This document shows, one piece after another, positions 11,877 to 47,266 of a DNA stretch of 64,000 nt. Source of the stretch: Climacteris rufus (lineage: Eukaryota > Chordata > Aves > Passeriformes > Climacteridae); NCBI GenBank assembly GCA_013398175.1, contig VZRZ01004637.1:218974-282973 (forward strand), written 5' to 3'. Below the pieces are notes generated by a model. The model ran no database searches. It was not told the DNA's origin and saw nothing but the letters and a program-made list of their open reading frames with translations. Positions within the stretch are counted from its first letter, which is position 1, and each line of letters begins with the position of its first letter. A program made the translations under genes and the position numbers.

Positions 11877-12244
11877 GGCTCTAGTACCGAGGCGGCCCTC
11901 AGAGCCCGAAACCCTGGAAGTGCGATGGCTGGCCCATTCCCACTGGTCTGGGGGCTACGGGGCCCCAGAGTCCGGCCTGGCCCGCGGGCGCCTGGGTGGC
12001 GCTGGGATCCCAGCGGGGGCCGGGGCCGCGGGCAGCCTGGGCAAAGCCCGGTGACCCCGCGCGGGCTCCGGCCCCGGACCCTCAAACTTGGGCTGAGGCA
12101 GCGCCAACATTTCTCTGATAAAGCTGAGGCCCATTAGAATAACGCGCTCCCATTGGCCGGGGCGCTGCGGCCTCGGCCGCCATTGGCTGCGCCTCGGGGA
12201 CGGCGCGCGATTGGTCCGGCCCAGACAAATTGCGCTTTGAACAC
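11877..12244 (-). promoter_or_regulatory. NKX6-3: NKX6-3 5' UTR and CpG-rich proximal promoter with three CCAAT boxes
   Basis: CpG-rich sequence directly before the NKX6-3 start. ATTGG, an inverted CCAAT or NF-Y core, occurs at 12152-12156, 12182-12186 and 12210-12214, about 30 nt apart as in many NF-Y promoters. Reading toward the gene, these are CCAAT on the minus strand. Between them and the ATG is an AT-rich patch (about 12110-12142) with a GATA-type TGATAA and a TAAT core. No TATA box is obvious. The transcription start is not determined. Confidence 0.55.
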
Positions 12245-12330
12245 CGGCGGCGGCGGCGGCGGCGGCGGGACGGGACGGGACGGGAGGGGATGGGATGGGA
12301 TGGGACGGGACGGGACGGGAGGGGACGGGA
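12245..12330 (+). repeat. CGG triplet run followed by GGGAC/GGGAT pentamer repeat
   Basis: Eight perfect CGG units at 12245-12268 pass directly into a pentameric array of GGGAC, GGGAT and GGGAG units that is cut off by the assembly gap at 12331. The G-runs of three or more make it quadruplex-prone on this strand. It sits upstream of the NKX6-3 promoter, about 370-450 nt before the start codon. Confidence 0.9.
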
Positions 12331-12805
12331 NNNNNNNNNNNNNNNNNNNNNNNNNNNNNNNNNNNNNNNNNNNNNNNNNNNNNNNNNNNNNNNNNNNNNN
12401 NNNNNNNNNNNNNNNNNNNNNNNNNNNNNNNNNNNNNNNNNNNNNNNNNNNNNNNNNNNNNNNNNNNNNNNNNNNNNNNNNNNNNNNNNNNNNNNNNNNN
12501 NNNNNNNNNNNNNNNNNNNNNNNNNNNNNNNNNNNNNNNNNNNNNNNNNNNNNNNNNNNNNNNNNNNNNNNNNNNNNNNNNNNNNNNNNNNNNNNNNNNN
12601 NNNNNNNNNNNNNNNNNNNNNNNNNNNNNNNNNNNNNNNNNNNNNNNNNNNNNNNNNNNNNNNNNNNNNNNNNNNNNNNNNNNNNNNNNNNNNNNNNNNN
12701 NNNNNNNNNNNNNNNNNNNNNNNNNNNNNNNNNNNNNNNNNNNNNNNNNNNNNNNNNNNNNNNNNNNNNNNNNNNNNNNNNNNNNNNNNNNNNNNNNNNN
12801 NNNNN
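12331..12805. other. Assembly gap (475 N)
   Basis: Run of 475 undetermined bases. It begins exactly within the GGGAC-type pentamer array, so the missing sequence is probably more of that repeat or other GC-rich promoter sequence. Reading frames drawn across it are artefacts. Confidence 1.
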
Positions 12806-13095
12806 GGCCTCTCGGGCGGGGACTCAGCAGCGCCGCTGCCCCGGGACACCCCTCGCAGCGGTGCGGGCGCCGGTAGCACCGGCTGCATGGCCGCTTCCCC
12901 CCTCGCCCGCCCTGGGAGAGGCCGCCGCAGCCGCTCGGGGCTGCGCACCTTCCTGTTCCCTTCCACTCCCCCACGAACGGCAGAGCACAAGCAGCCGCCA
13001 CTCCCACGGCCGCCCCCGCCCTCGCGGCAATAGGGTACGGGCAGAGGGGACCCGCCCCCGTGGTCTCCATCTTCCCGCACCTTCGGAAAAGCAGA
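12806..13095. other. CpG-rich DNA between the gap and the ANK1 3' end
   Basis: Very GC- and CpG-rich sequence with open frames on several strands that show no recognisable protein. It probably belongs to the CpG island of NKX6-3. It ends where the AT-rich ANK1 3' end starts. Confidence 0.5.
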
Positions 13096-13117
13096 GACAA
13101 GACACGGTTTGTGTTGG

Positions 13118-13127
13118 TTTATTTATT
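13118..13127 (-). terminator. ANK1: ANK1 distal poly(A) signal, doubled AATAAATAAA
   Basis: Two overlapping AATAAA hexamers on the minus strand, followed within 30 nt by a GT-rich stretch (CCGTGTCTTGTCTCTGC). This is the best 3' processing site between ANK1 and NKX6-3. Confidence 0.65.
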
Positions 13128-14645
13128 AATTCATATTCCGATAGCTGGTGTACAGGGAAATGATCTATACATCAGGGCCTAAGACAGGGAGATCCAAAAG
13201 GCTTGTTTCCATAACAATTAAAAAAAGAAAATAAAAGTAATTTTTAAAACTTCTAAAAAGCTTCTAGTGTGCAGACTGCAGCATTCTCTAGGCTCAATGT
13301 TGGGTGCAGCCTCCCCCTACCAGCCCTACAAGCAATCTGAGCGCGAAGCAATGTCACTGCAGGTGCCTGGCACGGTTGCAGCACAGCACATTCCCTACAG
13401 CATACACAAGGCCAAAGCACTAGACCCACACACAACTCTAGGGTGATGCTACAGAGTCAGCTGTTGCAGTGGGTCTAGGGAGGTTATTGTACGCAGCAAG
13501 GATGATGGATGGAGAGTCTTTGCCTATATGGCTCAACTTTGGGGTGGGGAAGGGACTGCTTTGCTCTCCAAAGCTAAGCTGGGTCAGTTGCTTTGCTGCA
13601 GCAAGGCTTCTTCTTGGATGCAGGGCAGCCAGGGGCTCTCCCAGCAGATGAACACCCACTGCAAGGCAGGGCTGCCCTGCCAAGGCCACAATCGCATGGC
13701 CCGAAGCTGGAGGTGGGCTTGTTCTGCACCTGGCCACAGAGAACAAACTCAGACTGCAAAGCAGGTCCATGGCCACCTCCAGGAGAAAGAGCAGGGGGTT
13801 CCCATATCACTGTGCTACAAAGGCCAGGTTTCCACATCAGTTAGGTAAAGGACAGGGTTGGGGACCTGCGACCAAGTGCCACTACCTGCACCCTGCACTC
13901 CTGGAGTCAAGTATTACAAGTCAGGTTCAATCTACTGCCCACATTTGAGCTGCCTGGGCAGCCCTGCCCAGTGCTGCTCTTCTGCTAGAGCAGCTAGCTG
14001 GGCCTGCCCCAGCCCTCAGGGTGACTGCCGGGCTCAGGCTGCTGCCACAGCACACTCCACCTGGAGAAAATGCAGCTACCAGGGCAGCAGCCCCCATGTC
14101 TCTGGGATTGGTCTGGGGAGGGTCAGTATCCAGTGCTATATCCTCCCTTGCAGGGAGGCCACAGTCCCTGCAAAGCCCTTGCCTGGGGTGCATATTGCAC
14201 GGCTGTTGGCTCTTGCTAGCTCCTGGCTCATCTCCTGAGCAGATATTGTGCTGAGTAGAGCTAGGCACAACCCCATGCGTGGCACAAGCATCCCCTGCTC
14301 TGTCTCACTGCTCATCCTCCCTGGGCCCCAAGCACCTCAGCACAGGCTTACAGCTTCAACCCAGCTGGAGCCAACACAAACTGGGGCTGGACCATGGGCA
14401 GACCCATGGGACTGCACCTCTAGGCCCCCCTCTTCAGGCCAGGAAGGGGCCAGGCTCAAGCAGAGGGGTGCGGGGCAGGGGCTGGCTGCTGCCTTCTCAC
14501 TCCTATAGCCTTCCTGCTCCACTCACCAGAGCTGCTCACATACTCCAAAGGCTTTGCCTGTCCTGCAGCCTGAAGAGGTATTTGAGAGCAGAGCTATTAG
14601 TGCTTTGTACATACTGCTAGAGTGTCCCTAGGGGTTTGCATAGTA

Positions 14646-14651
14646 TTTATT
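14646..14651 (-). terminator. ANK1: ANK1 possible proximal poly(A) signal
   Basis: A single AATAAA on the minus strand, about 2.5 kb after the stop. The sequence beyond it has no clear GT-rich element, so it is a weaker candidate than the doubled signal at 13118. Confidence 0.35.
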
Positions 14652-17192
14652 GGTTCATATACACAAGGCTGATTGCTGTACAGTTTACACTTTCAACATA
14701 AGCAACGAGCTCAGTGCTCAGCCCAGAGCTCTGCCCTGGAGGGAGACTTTGCGTGTGCTGGGGAGAGGAAGGGCAGCCCTGCACCAGTCCCTCTACCCAG
14801 GGCAGCTGCGCTCCCTGCAGCCTCCCCTCACACCCTCTGGCCACTGCTGCCCTCCCCAAAACCCAACACTCACAGAGAGGGATGAGAAGCAAGTCCAGCA
14901 GAGGCAGCACAGGCATTGGTGGGTGGGGGCAAGCACTTCTCCTTCCGTGGTGAGCAGCACCATGCTGTCCCAGTTTTCCTCCTGCAGCTGGAGCATGGAC
15001 TTGGGGATGCATCTACACACGCCATCGCGTGGGGGTGGAATATCTTTCCCTCTCATTTTCTTCTACTCCAGCTCTTGTCTCCCAAAGGAGCTGAGAGTAT
15101 GTCCCTGGTGTGTGCTGCTGTCTCTGGGCTCCTAGCAGCAGCAGGGCAGGGACGGAGGCCCCTTGTCAGTTTGAAGTACTGTAGCTCATGCGTCTTGCAG
15201 TCAGTCAGTCATGCGGATAGGACGGTAAGTATGTCTCATACAGAAATCATGCCATTAGCCTATAGAAACATGTACAGCCAGCCCTGCTCCCCTCCACTCT
15301 CTGGTCTCCTCTCCTCTCCTCTCTTCTCAGGTATGTGTCAGAACGTGTGTGAACTTCAGTGGTTTGGTGTTGAGGTGTGATCCTGGAGAGACACAGAGAG
15401 ACACAGAAATGGAGTTACTGGGCATTCATGGTGGCACATCCAGGATAAATAGATGCGGCCGGGGGGCCAGCCAGGTACGTGGCTGGGAAGACCCCTCTGT
15501 ACACTGTGCTTGTCCCACATGCACCAATTCTGCCCAGCAACCACAAGTCTTAGGGGGTGTCAGAGAGACAGTGACAGAGCACCAGTAAGTGGCCTGCCTG
15601 GAACTAGGAGCAATGACATAGATGATATTGATGGTGCTGCCCCAGCTGTGCAGAGCAACAAGCAGGGGCTGAGCTGCCCCAACAGCAATGTGGCCCTGGC
15701 AAGCAGCTGGGAGGGCTGCTCTAGGTTCTAGGATGGAGGAGTCCAGCCCTGAGCCCCCAACCTCAGCTAGGGTGACTGACTGAACTCCACTCTCCCAGCA
15801 GTGAGGAAGACCCCATACTTCTCCAGTGCACACCCTGGGCCACTTTCATGATGGAAAACTGCAAAAGCAAAGCAACAGGAGCAGTGCCCCAGAGAGAGGC
15901 AGAGCCAGGGACTGTCTGAGTAGTGGGGCAGGCAGAGGGAATGAGGACAGAGTCTGCATGAACATGTGGCCACAAGCATTAGCCTCTTGACTGTCACACA
16001 GCCACAGAGAGCTCACTAACAGAGTGGAGAGAGGAGGGAGAGGGAGGAGAGACAGTCATGCATGTACAGCAGAGGCCAAAGGACCAACTGCCCCTGCTCA
16101 GCAGCCTCCCACCAGGGTCAGGCAGTGCTGGGCAGCTGGGGAGCACACATGCAACACTTTCCCCCAGTGCTGCACTGCCAGCCCAGCAGGGAGTGTGCAG
16201 AGAAAAATAATGCAGCTGGGCCCAAGTGTGCTGTGCCAAGCACTGTGCCTTCAACCTGGTTTAGTCCCACTCCACAGGGAAGGCAGGGAGACCAGGGAAT
16301 GCACAAGATTCAAGGGGTGATTCTGAGCTCAGTGGGGATCAATGGAAGAAATGTCCTAGGTCAAAGGCAGGTGTCCTGTCATCAGTCCCTACAAGTGTCA
16401 TGTTCCTGCACCTGCCACTCCTGTATCCCTACTGCCCTGACATCCACCGGCAGCACCCCACCTGCATCTCCATTCTGGCTTCAACAGACCTCACTGCCAT
16501 CCTCTCTGTGGCTGGCAGAGGCAGCTGTTGCATCTCTCAGAACAGTGCTGTGAGCAGAGGCAGGAGGCCATGGCCCCATGGAACTGGGACACCCTTCATC
16601 TGACCCACAGCTCTGCTAGTGCCCAGCTGCACCCCTTAGGAAGGGGATACTGAGGCACCAGCTCTAAAGGCTGGTCCCATCTGCCACCAGGCTGCACAGT
16701 TAGTGCTCATGCATGAAGGAGGTAGTTCTGCTCAGACCCCATGCAAATGCAATCCAATCCCTGGAGCAGCTTTGGGCAAAAACCATAACTCTGCTGTAGC
16801 CCAGCATAACCAGGAGTAACAACTCTGTGGCCCTGTCATGGGGGACCATCACCCTGAGCACCCAGGATGCTGTCACTGCAGTAGCAACCCCTGGCCTTGT
16901 GACTTCACTGGGGTGATGTGCACACAGGTGTCTGGAGCATGGCTGCAGAGCAGGACACCCAGTGCCCACGGCACCCAGGAGCAGGTTATCAGCAGGGGCA
17001 CACCACTACCCATCCTCAGCATTTTGCTGCAGCACAGCAACCCTTCTCTGCAGGCTGAGAGCGGGGCACAGCCCCATTACACTTTCCCCAGGAGAATGCG
17101 CATGACCAGCAGCTCAGTGCAGCAGCAGCATGGGGAGCCGGGACAGAAGAAGAGCAAAGGTAGGGTTACCTCAAAAGAGGCCATTTGAGCGG

Positions 17193-41757
<24,565 letters not shown>

Positions 41758-43728
41758 CTTGGGGACAAAAAGAAAAAGCATGAAACTCAGAGCCCATCTG
41801 TTCTCCCCCACCACCAGCACTGCGTCAGCTCTTTGCTCAGCTGCAGAAAACATAACTACAGAGATCAGGGAGAAAATGCAGAGGCCAGGCTGGTCACAGT
41901 GGCAACTGCTGGGAAAGACGGAGGTGCCCCAAATCAGACAGGAAGAAAAAGGGCTGGGACCTGGCCTTAAAATGAAGAGCATCCAGATAATGGGGCAAGA
42001 GGTCTGCAGCTCGTCCCAGCCCCCTGTGGGGACAGTAGAGAGGGAGCTCCTGCCACCTCCCTTGGCCCAGGAAACCCCTCTGTGTCTGGGCTGAAGGACT
42101 GCAGCAATGGAGCTGTAATGAGCCCACCCATACCCTCCTCTAGAAGCCATTGGGTAGCCACAGTGGTGAGCTTGGGTACTGACACCAGGGACAACAGCCC
42201 CAGCTGAGTACCTCACAGCTGTGAAAGTCACAACTCTCTTTTTTGACAGTGCCTCCCTGAACTGCTACACCACAACGAGCCCAGGCAAGGCACAGCAATA
42301 CTTTGAGCAACACTACTTAGCAGTGTGAGGCAGCAAAGGAAGACAGTGGCATGGCTCACTAGAAGCTGGAAAACAGGGTGGAAATGCAGTGATGTGAGTC
42401 TGTGAGTCTGGGACCTTGGACTGGTAACTACTGGCTGGTACCTGCCTGCTTGGACCAGCCCAAAGGGCTCTCTGCAGCCAAGAGCCACAAGAAATCCATG
42501 GCAGGGGTGCAGGACACACTCCTCTGTCCTCAACTCCAAGAGAAAACCAGAACCCCTCTTGGTCCACTCACATCAGGACTGACAAAGGGACCTCCTGTGC
42601 TAGGAGAGCCTCTGTTCTGCCACCCCAGGCCATCCTGTAGTGCCCACAGCCAGGTTGCAGAGGAGCATCCAGGATTAGGAAGCCCCTGGACAGGAACTGG
42701 AAGCAACACAGCCAGAAACAAAAGCACTGGAGGCATACCTAGGGAGGATGATGCACCACACAGGTTCAGGGCTCCTCTTATCCCTTCTCTTTGCAGTCTC
42801 AGGTATTTGAATTGGGACTTTGGAGCAGCACAACTCAGATGCTTTTTGGTCTCCTCCATCTGCCTCCTCAGCTCATCCTTTCTGCCTGACCCTCCTACCA
42901 CAGAGAAATGCAGCCATGTCCTGGGCCCGTCAGGATCCTGTCCTCCCCCGCAGAGGTAAAGGTCACAGACAGGTTGTCCTGGCCCTGCTGGGGCAGGCAC
43001 AGAGCTCAGGCTGGGCTACCATCACAGTGGCAGGGTGCCACGGACCCTCTGGAGCAGCCCACAGGCCAGAAGTACAGGTGACAGAGGGCAGCAGCACAGT
43101 GCCCCATCCCTGCGCGCAGCCTCTGTGTGCAGGGGGAACACGTGCTGAGCGCATGACCTCCTGCGCCAGCTGGCTCTGCTTGCTTCCACCTCAGAGGAGA
43201 GCCCCATCTATCAGGGAAGAGCCCCCAGATTCACAGAAGAGCTTTGGGAGGGCTGTGAACACAGAGGAGAGACAACACGGCACCTCAGTGCTCTGCTCAC
43301 ACAGAACGATCAACTGCAAGAGGCAGAAGGCAACACCAGCGTTGTGCTTAGAAGTGCACATTCACACTCTGAGCCCTGCATGCTGTCTGGGGGTCCAGTG
43401 AGGAAACACTGACAGCTTCGAGCAACAGGCTGAATGCAAAGAGCTTTTCCAACTCCAGACACTGCTAGAAGCCTCTGCATCTCAGGTCAGGATTGACCAC
43501 AAGGCAGCAAACCCTTGGAAAATCAAAGCACAGCTCAGCCAGGCTCTGTCACCCATGGGACACACGTGGAGCTCTGAAGATTAAAATGCTAAAACTCTAC
43601 ATGATCCTGCAGCAAAGGGGCTCCCATGCCCCAGCACACCCAGCAGCAGAGAGTACAGGCAGAAAGCAAGCAGAAAAGCAAAGCAGAGGTCTCTGTGGGC
43701 ATGAAGGAGAAGTGTCTTGTGTACTCAC

Positions 43729-43767
43729 AGCCACGTCTGGACCGGACCTGCCCTTTCTTGCTGCCAT
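43729..43767 (-). CDS. ANK1: Candidate alternative first coding exon of ANK1
   Basis: On the minus strand an ATG in good context (A at -3, G at +4) opens MAARKGRSGPDVA, then a consensus donor GTGAGT at 43728. The 13 codons end in phase 0, which is what exon 2 (ADAATSF...) needs, about 2 kb downstream. An in-frame upstream ATG at 43789-43791 would add MFQPKCQT. The peptide has no similarity to human exon 1, and exon-1 peptides of ankyrins are poorly conserved. Other phase-0 donors exist in this intron by chance, so this is inference only. Confidence 0.3.
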
Positions 43768-43821
43768 AGTCTGGCACTTTGGCTGAAACATGAGCCTGGT
43801 GTTCCCTCTCTCCCTCCTTGG

Positions 43822-43827
43822 TTATCT
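43822..43827 (-). promoter_or_regulatory. GATA motif (AGATAA) upstream of the candidate ANK1 first exon
   Basis: AGATAA on the minus strand, 55-60 nt before the candidate start codon. The mammalian erythroid ANK1 promoter is TATA-less and depends on GATA-1. A single hexamer of this kind is common by chance. Confidence 0.2.
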
Positions 43828-46717
43828 ACTCCCCAGCTTTGAGAGAGCCAGTAAGTTACATTGCATTCTATCTAAAAATACAGGCTCCGTCCTCTCTCCA
43901 GTGCAGACCCTGCAGGGATTGCCAACTGCTAATGGAATTTATTCATTTTCTCTCCATTATTGTGTCAGACAGGATATTTACCAAGCCACCTCCGGAAAGC
44001 AAATGACCACTGCCAAGTGCAGGGAGGGGGTCAGAGCTGCAGGGACCATTTCGGGAACAGCAGAGGAAAAGCAGTCCCACAGACATGTCCAGGAGCCTGG
44101 CAACTCCCAGGTAACTCCTGCTGCAGAGGAGAGGGTCATCCTCCTGACCCTCTGGATGCTGGGCCCAGGCCTTGGGAAATGTGCCATGGCTGAAGTGTGT
44201 CAGGCACTGCCCTTTTGCTTCTCATGCTCACCATGTGCCTTCCAGAGATGCACAGAGAGATGCAGGGCATCAGACACCAGCAGTCAGACCACCCATTTAC
44301 CAGAGAAGATGGAATAGCTCATCTCTCACAGTAAAAGCATATCCACAGTCATATTGTCCTTCTGATGCCAGGCTGCACGATGGGACTGCCTGCCTATTGA
44401 TCAGAGCAATTCGCTCCCAGGAAATGGAAGCACAGCCTGGGTCACTGCCATCTCCCGAATTTCAGCAAAAGGGAGCACTGACAGCAAGAAATGAAGAGAC
44501 CCCGTGGACACAAGTAGATGTGCACATCAAGAAGATACACACACATATCCCAGTCAGCACCACCCCACCCCACCTCACCCAGACACAGACACACGCATTG
44601 CACAGTTACCACCACCCCTGACAAGCACAAAGTGCAGCACAGCCGTGCCCCATGTGCACACAGCCACTCACTATCTGTGTGCCCCAGAACACACAGCAAC
44701 TGCTTCCAGATGCACAAACTGCCTCTGCTGACTTTTTTTTTTATTTGGAGTTTGCAGAGTCTCTTTCCATTCTCCTTTGCCTTCCTAGCAACTTTCCAGG
44801 AAGGAGTTATTCCAGGGGAGAAAATAAACTGCCTCGTTTGCTGTTGTGTACCTCTTGCACTCTTACGTGGCTGCTAAATCCTATACACAGGCATCATGCT
44901 CTACAGACTTGCGGACATCCAATCTGTGAAGTGTCAGGAGGCTGCTGCCAGCAATTCCCCAATACAGCATCCCCAGATCTGGACTTTGTTAAGGGCTCCA
45001 AGACCTTCTGAAGTCAAAAACATAGCACAGCACATCAGACTGTGCTTCTACTCTCCTTCCCTTTCTTTTCCTTCTGGAAAAATCTCCCCTTGTCTGCTGA
45101 CAATCTAAATTTTTCCCTTTCCCTCTGTCCTGGTTTTAGAGTCATTTTCTTCTCATGACACCCTCTCCTGGCCCTGATGAGAGGCTTTTTCTATTCCTTT
45201 TCACAGGTGCCCTCCTGTTCTCACAGCATTAATGCCACTAGCCCCCTCACCCCAACAGGAGAAGCCTGGAACCGCTTTTGAGCCCATGGCATTGTAGCCA
45301 TGGCCAAGGCAATAAGCAAAGGGAAAGTTCTGTCAAACCAGAGGCTCAGGCTGGATTTGAAGGGCTGCAGTCAGAGGTTCAGTAAGCCTGCTGGCTCTCT
45401 GGCTCTGGTCAGTGTCCTGCTCTAATCTCTACTGGCAGTGCCTGCTCTTACTCCCACCCAGGGAGGAGCTCCCACCAGCTCCTTCTGCTCATCACTGATA
45501 ACAAAAGGGAGGGTCACAGCATTGCCTCCTCCAGTAAAAGGTGGCAACACTTGGCAGGAGCCCACTCTGTATGAGCTGCTAAATGCTGTAAGTAGATGAT
45601 TCCCAAGTGCAAATGAGTTCAGGGACTTGCGCTGATCTCACAATGTTTTCTGGGACACAAAGACGGGCAAGAAGCAAGTCACCACACTATTCCAGACTGG
45701 CACACATGCATCCTGCCGCATTGCCCTCTTTACCCTGTCTACCCACTTGTCTCTTCAGCCAAGATGACACAGACTCGTGGAGCAGTGGTCAGAGGAGATC
45801 CAGCAATGAAACACTGGAGGCTGGGCAGCACAGAGTCACCCCAACAAACAAAGAACCCCAGGACTGGCAGCGAGATGCAAACCCAAATCCTGGCACCAAG
45901 CCATGTATTGCTATGGGCATCCTGTCTAGATGCTGTGGAAAGGTCCAACTCGCATCTCAGAGGTCATCCAATTACTTCCAGCTGCTAGTGCCAGTGTCCT
46001 GAAACCTAAAGTCAGCACTGCCAGCTGGGGATGTATGATAAACCCTTGCCAAGGGCAACAGCCCTTGGCATTTGCTTGGACATTTTCTTGCTCATGTGGG
46101 CAATTGTGTCCAGCAGTGGGCATGATCCTCACCTTTGAGGCATTATTTCCAGCAGAGACAGCAAACTTCACATCAGTGTGGTGGTTTACTTTTAAGAAAT
46201 TGTCCAACCTAGTAATTTATCTGGAGCCAGTGCTCACTTGGACCTCTCTGCCTTGCAGATACCACGTGCACAGGTCCACAGATGATAACCTCAATCCTTT
46301 CTCATCAGATGAGAAGAATTTGTCAGTCCTTGAAACACACTAAAAGAGCTGCTAAGATTAAGAGCAGTTAAAGATAACACCTAGGGTCCCCAGAGGATAA
46401 TCAGGGAAGATCAGGAGATTCAACTCAAAATGCTCAGAAACAGAAACCACACTGTCTGTCTTACAGGAACTTTCTCTCCTATCTGTATTAACATAAACTG
46501 GACGGTCACAGTGGGCCCTGCAGAGGAAACAAAACCTACTGGCAAGATTCTGCCTTCTGAGTAGAAAACAGCATTCAGCAGAGCACAGCATCTCCAGAGA
46601 GGCCACAGTAGCAAAGCCTCAGGCAGTCAGCCAGCGGAACACAGAGAACAGGCAGATACTGCAAAGCCAGAAAAAAGAGAAAAGCAAAAGCATTGGGAAA
46701 ATTCATCTGATGAAAGG

Positions 46718-46849
46718 ATAAATCCAAATGCCTAAATTCTATTCTTTCGTCATCCTCATCCCTATCAACATGATTCAAGACAGATAAATCCCTATGTCCA
46801 CATTCTATTCCCCCATCATCCTCACCTCTACCCACATGATTTAGCACAG
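46718..46849. repeat. Diverged tandem duplication, two 66-bp units
   Basis: Units 46718-46783 and 46784-46849 share the order ATAAATCC, ATTCTATTC, CATCCTCA and ACATGATT at a constant 66-nt offset, with scattered substitutions. Because the unit is a multiple of three and both copies are open on the minus strand, a conceptual frame shows two 22-residue repeats, but nothing suggests that it is translated. Confidence 0.8.
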
Positions 46850-47095
46850 GTCCACAGATCTTAAAAGGACTGATGACAGTCAAGGCACAAGAAGTCACTT
46901 CTGGAAGGCATCTGCCAAGCAAGTTTGTTCTCATTTCATGCACCAGCCTGCGTAAACCCTTTGTCCATGCTCCTTTCTGCTTAGTGGAGATTTCACAACA
47001 GTCTCAAAGCATGTACCACAAAGGCTGATGGCTGATAGACCCAGCAGAAACTCCCAGACCAGGATGCAAGGGAGAGCTCAACCATCTTGCAGCAG

Positions 47096-47266
47096 ATGAA
47101 TGAGAGCATGCAGGAAGTGAAAGATCTGCTCATGTTCCTGTGGAAGGGGCTGATAGAGCTGGAGAAGAACTCAGCACAACTGGCAAAGGAGAAATCCCAA
47201 AGCAGAAGAAGGAGGGAAGGAAGGCCCCTGGCAGGTTTGTGGGAAGGGAGGCAACCTGTCAATTAG
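47096..47266 (+). pseudogene. Protein-like short ORF, possible relic of a coding element
   Basis: ATG at 47096 to TAG at 47264-47266, 56 codons, antisense to the ANK1 intron. The product is amphipathic and helix-like (MNESMQEVKDLLMFLWKG, then IELEKNSAQLAKEKSQSRRR), unlike the low-complexity frames around it. The frame is open back to about 47036 (a TAG just before it). I do not recognise the family. The charged helix followed by a basic tail resembles C-termini of transposon-derived Myb/SANT-like proteins, but that is only a guess. No promoter, splice partner or poly(A) signal is apparent. Confidence 0.3.

Larger units (their letters stand above)
13100..17192 (-). other. ANK1: ANK1 3' untranslated region
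   Basis: From the ANK1 stop (17193-17195) to the distal poly(A) signals near 13118-13127, about 4.1 kb without further coding sequence related to ankyrin. Two possible ends are marked by AATAAA on the minus strand, at 14646-14651 and at 13118-13127. The last 150 nt before the distal site are AT-rich, as in a typical terminal UTR. The UTR is inferred to be continuous; an intron inside it cannot be excluded. Confidence 0.65.

Noticed and set aside
11955..13163. Long open frames on both strands across 12,331-12,805
   Set aside because: They are open only because the assembly gap is translated as unknown residues. The flanking GC-rich sequence shows no known protein.
15655..15690. GGGGCTGAGCTGCCCC resembling part of miR-486
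   Set aside because: Only about 11 nt of the mature sequence (TGAGCTGCCCC) match. The 5' part and the hairpin arm are absent.
44235..44290. Minus-strand ATG frame ending in a GTGAGC donor (MPCISLCISGRHM)
   Set aside because: Phase fits exon 2, but the start context is poor, the peptide is Cys/Ser-rich like antisense noise, and there is no supporting regulatory motif.
45126..45165. Possible fragment of an avian LTR-type repeat (TGTCCTGGTTTTAGAG followed by ATTTTCTTC)
   Set aside because: The match to a motif common in bird retroelement LTRs is short and gapped, with nothing recognisable on either side. Too weak to annotate without a repeat-library search.
46130..46207. Another phase-0 donor on the minus strand in the ANK1 5' intron (AAG|GTGAGG at about 46135)
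   Set aside because: The open frame before it has no ATG, only a TTG, and no promoter-like context. It shows that phase-compatible donors occur by chance here.
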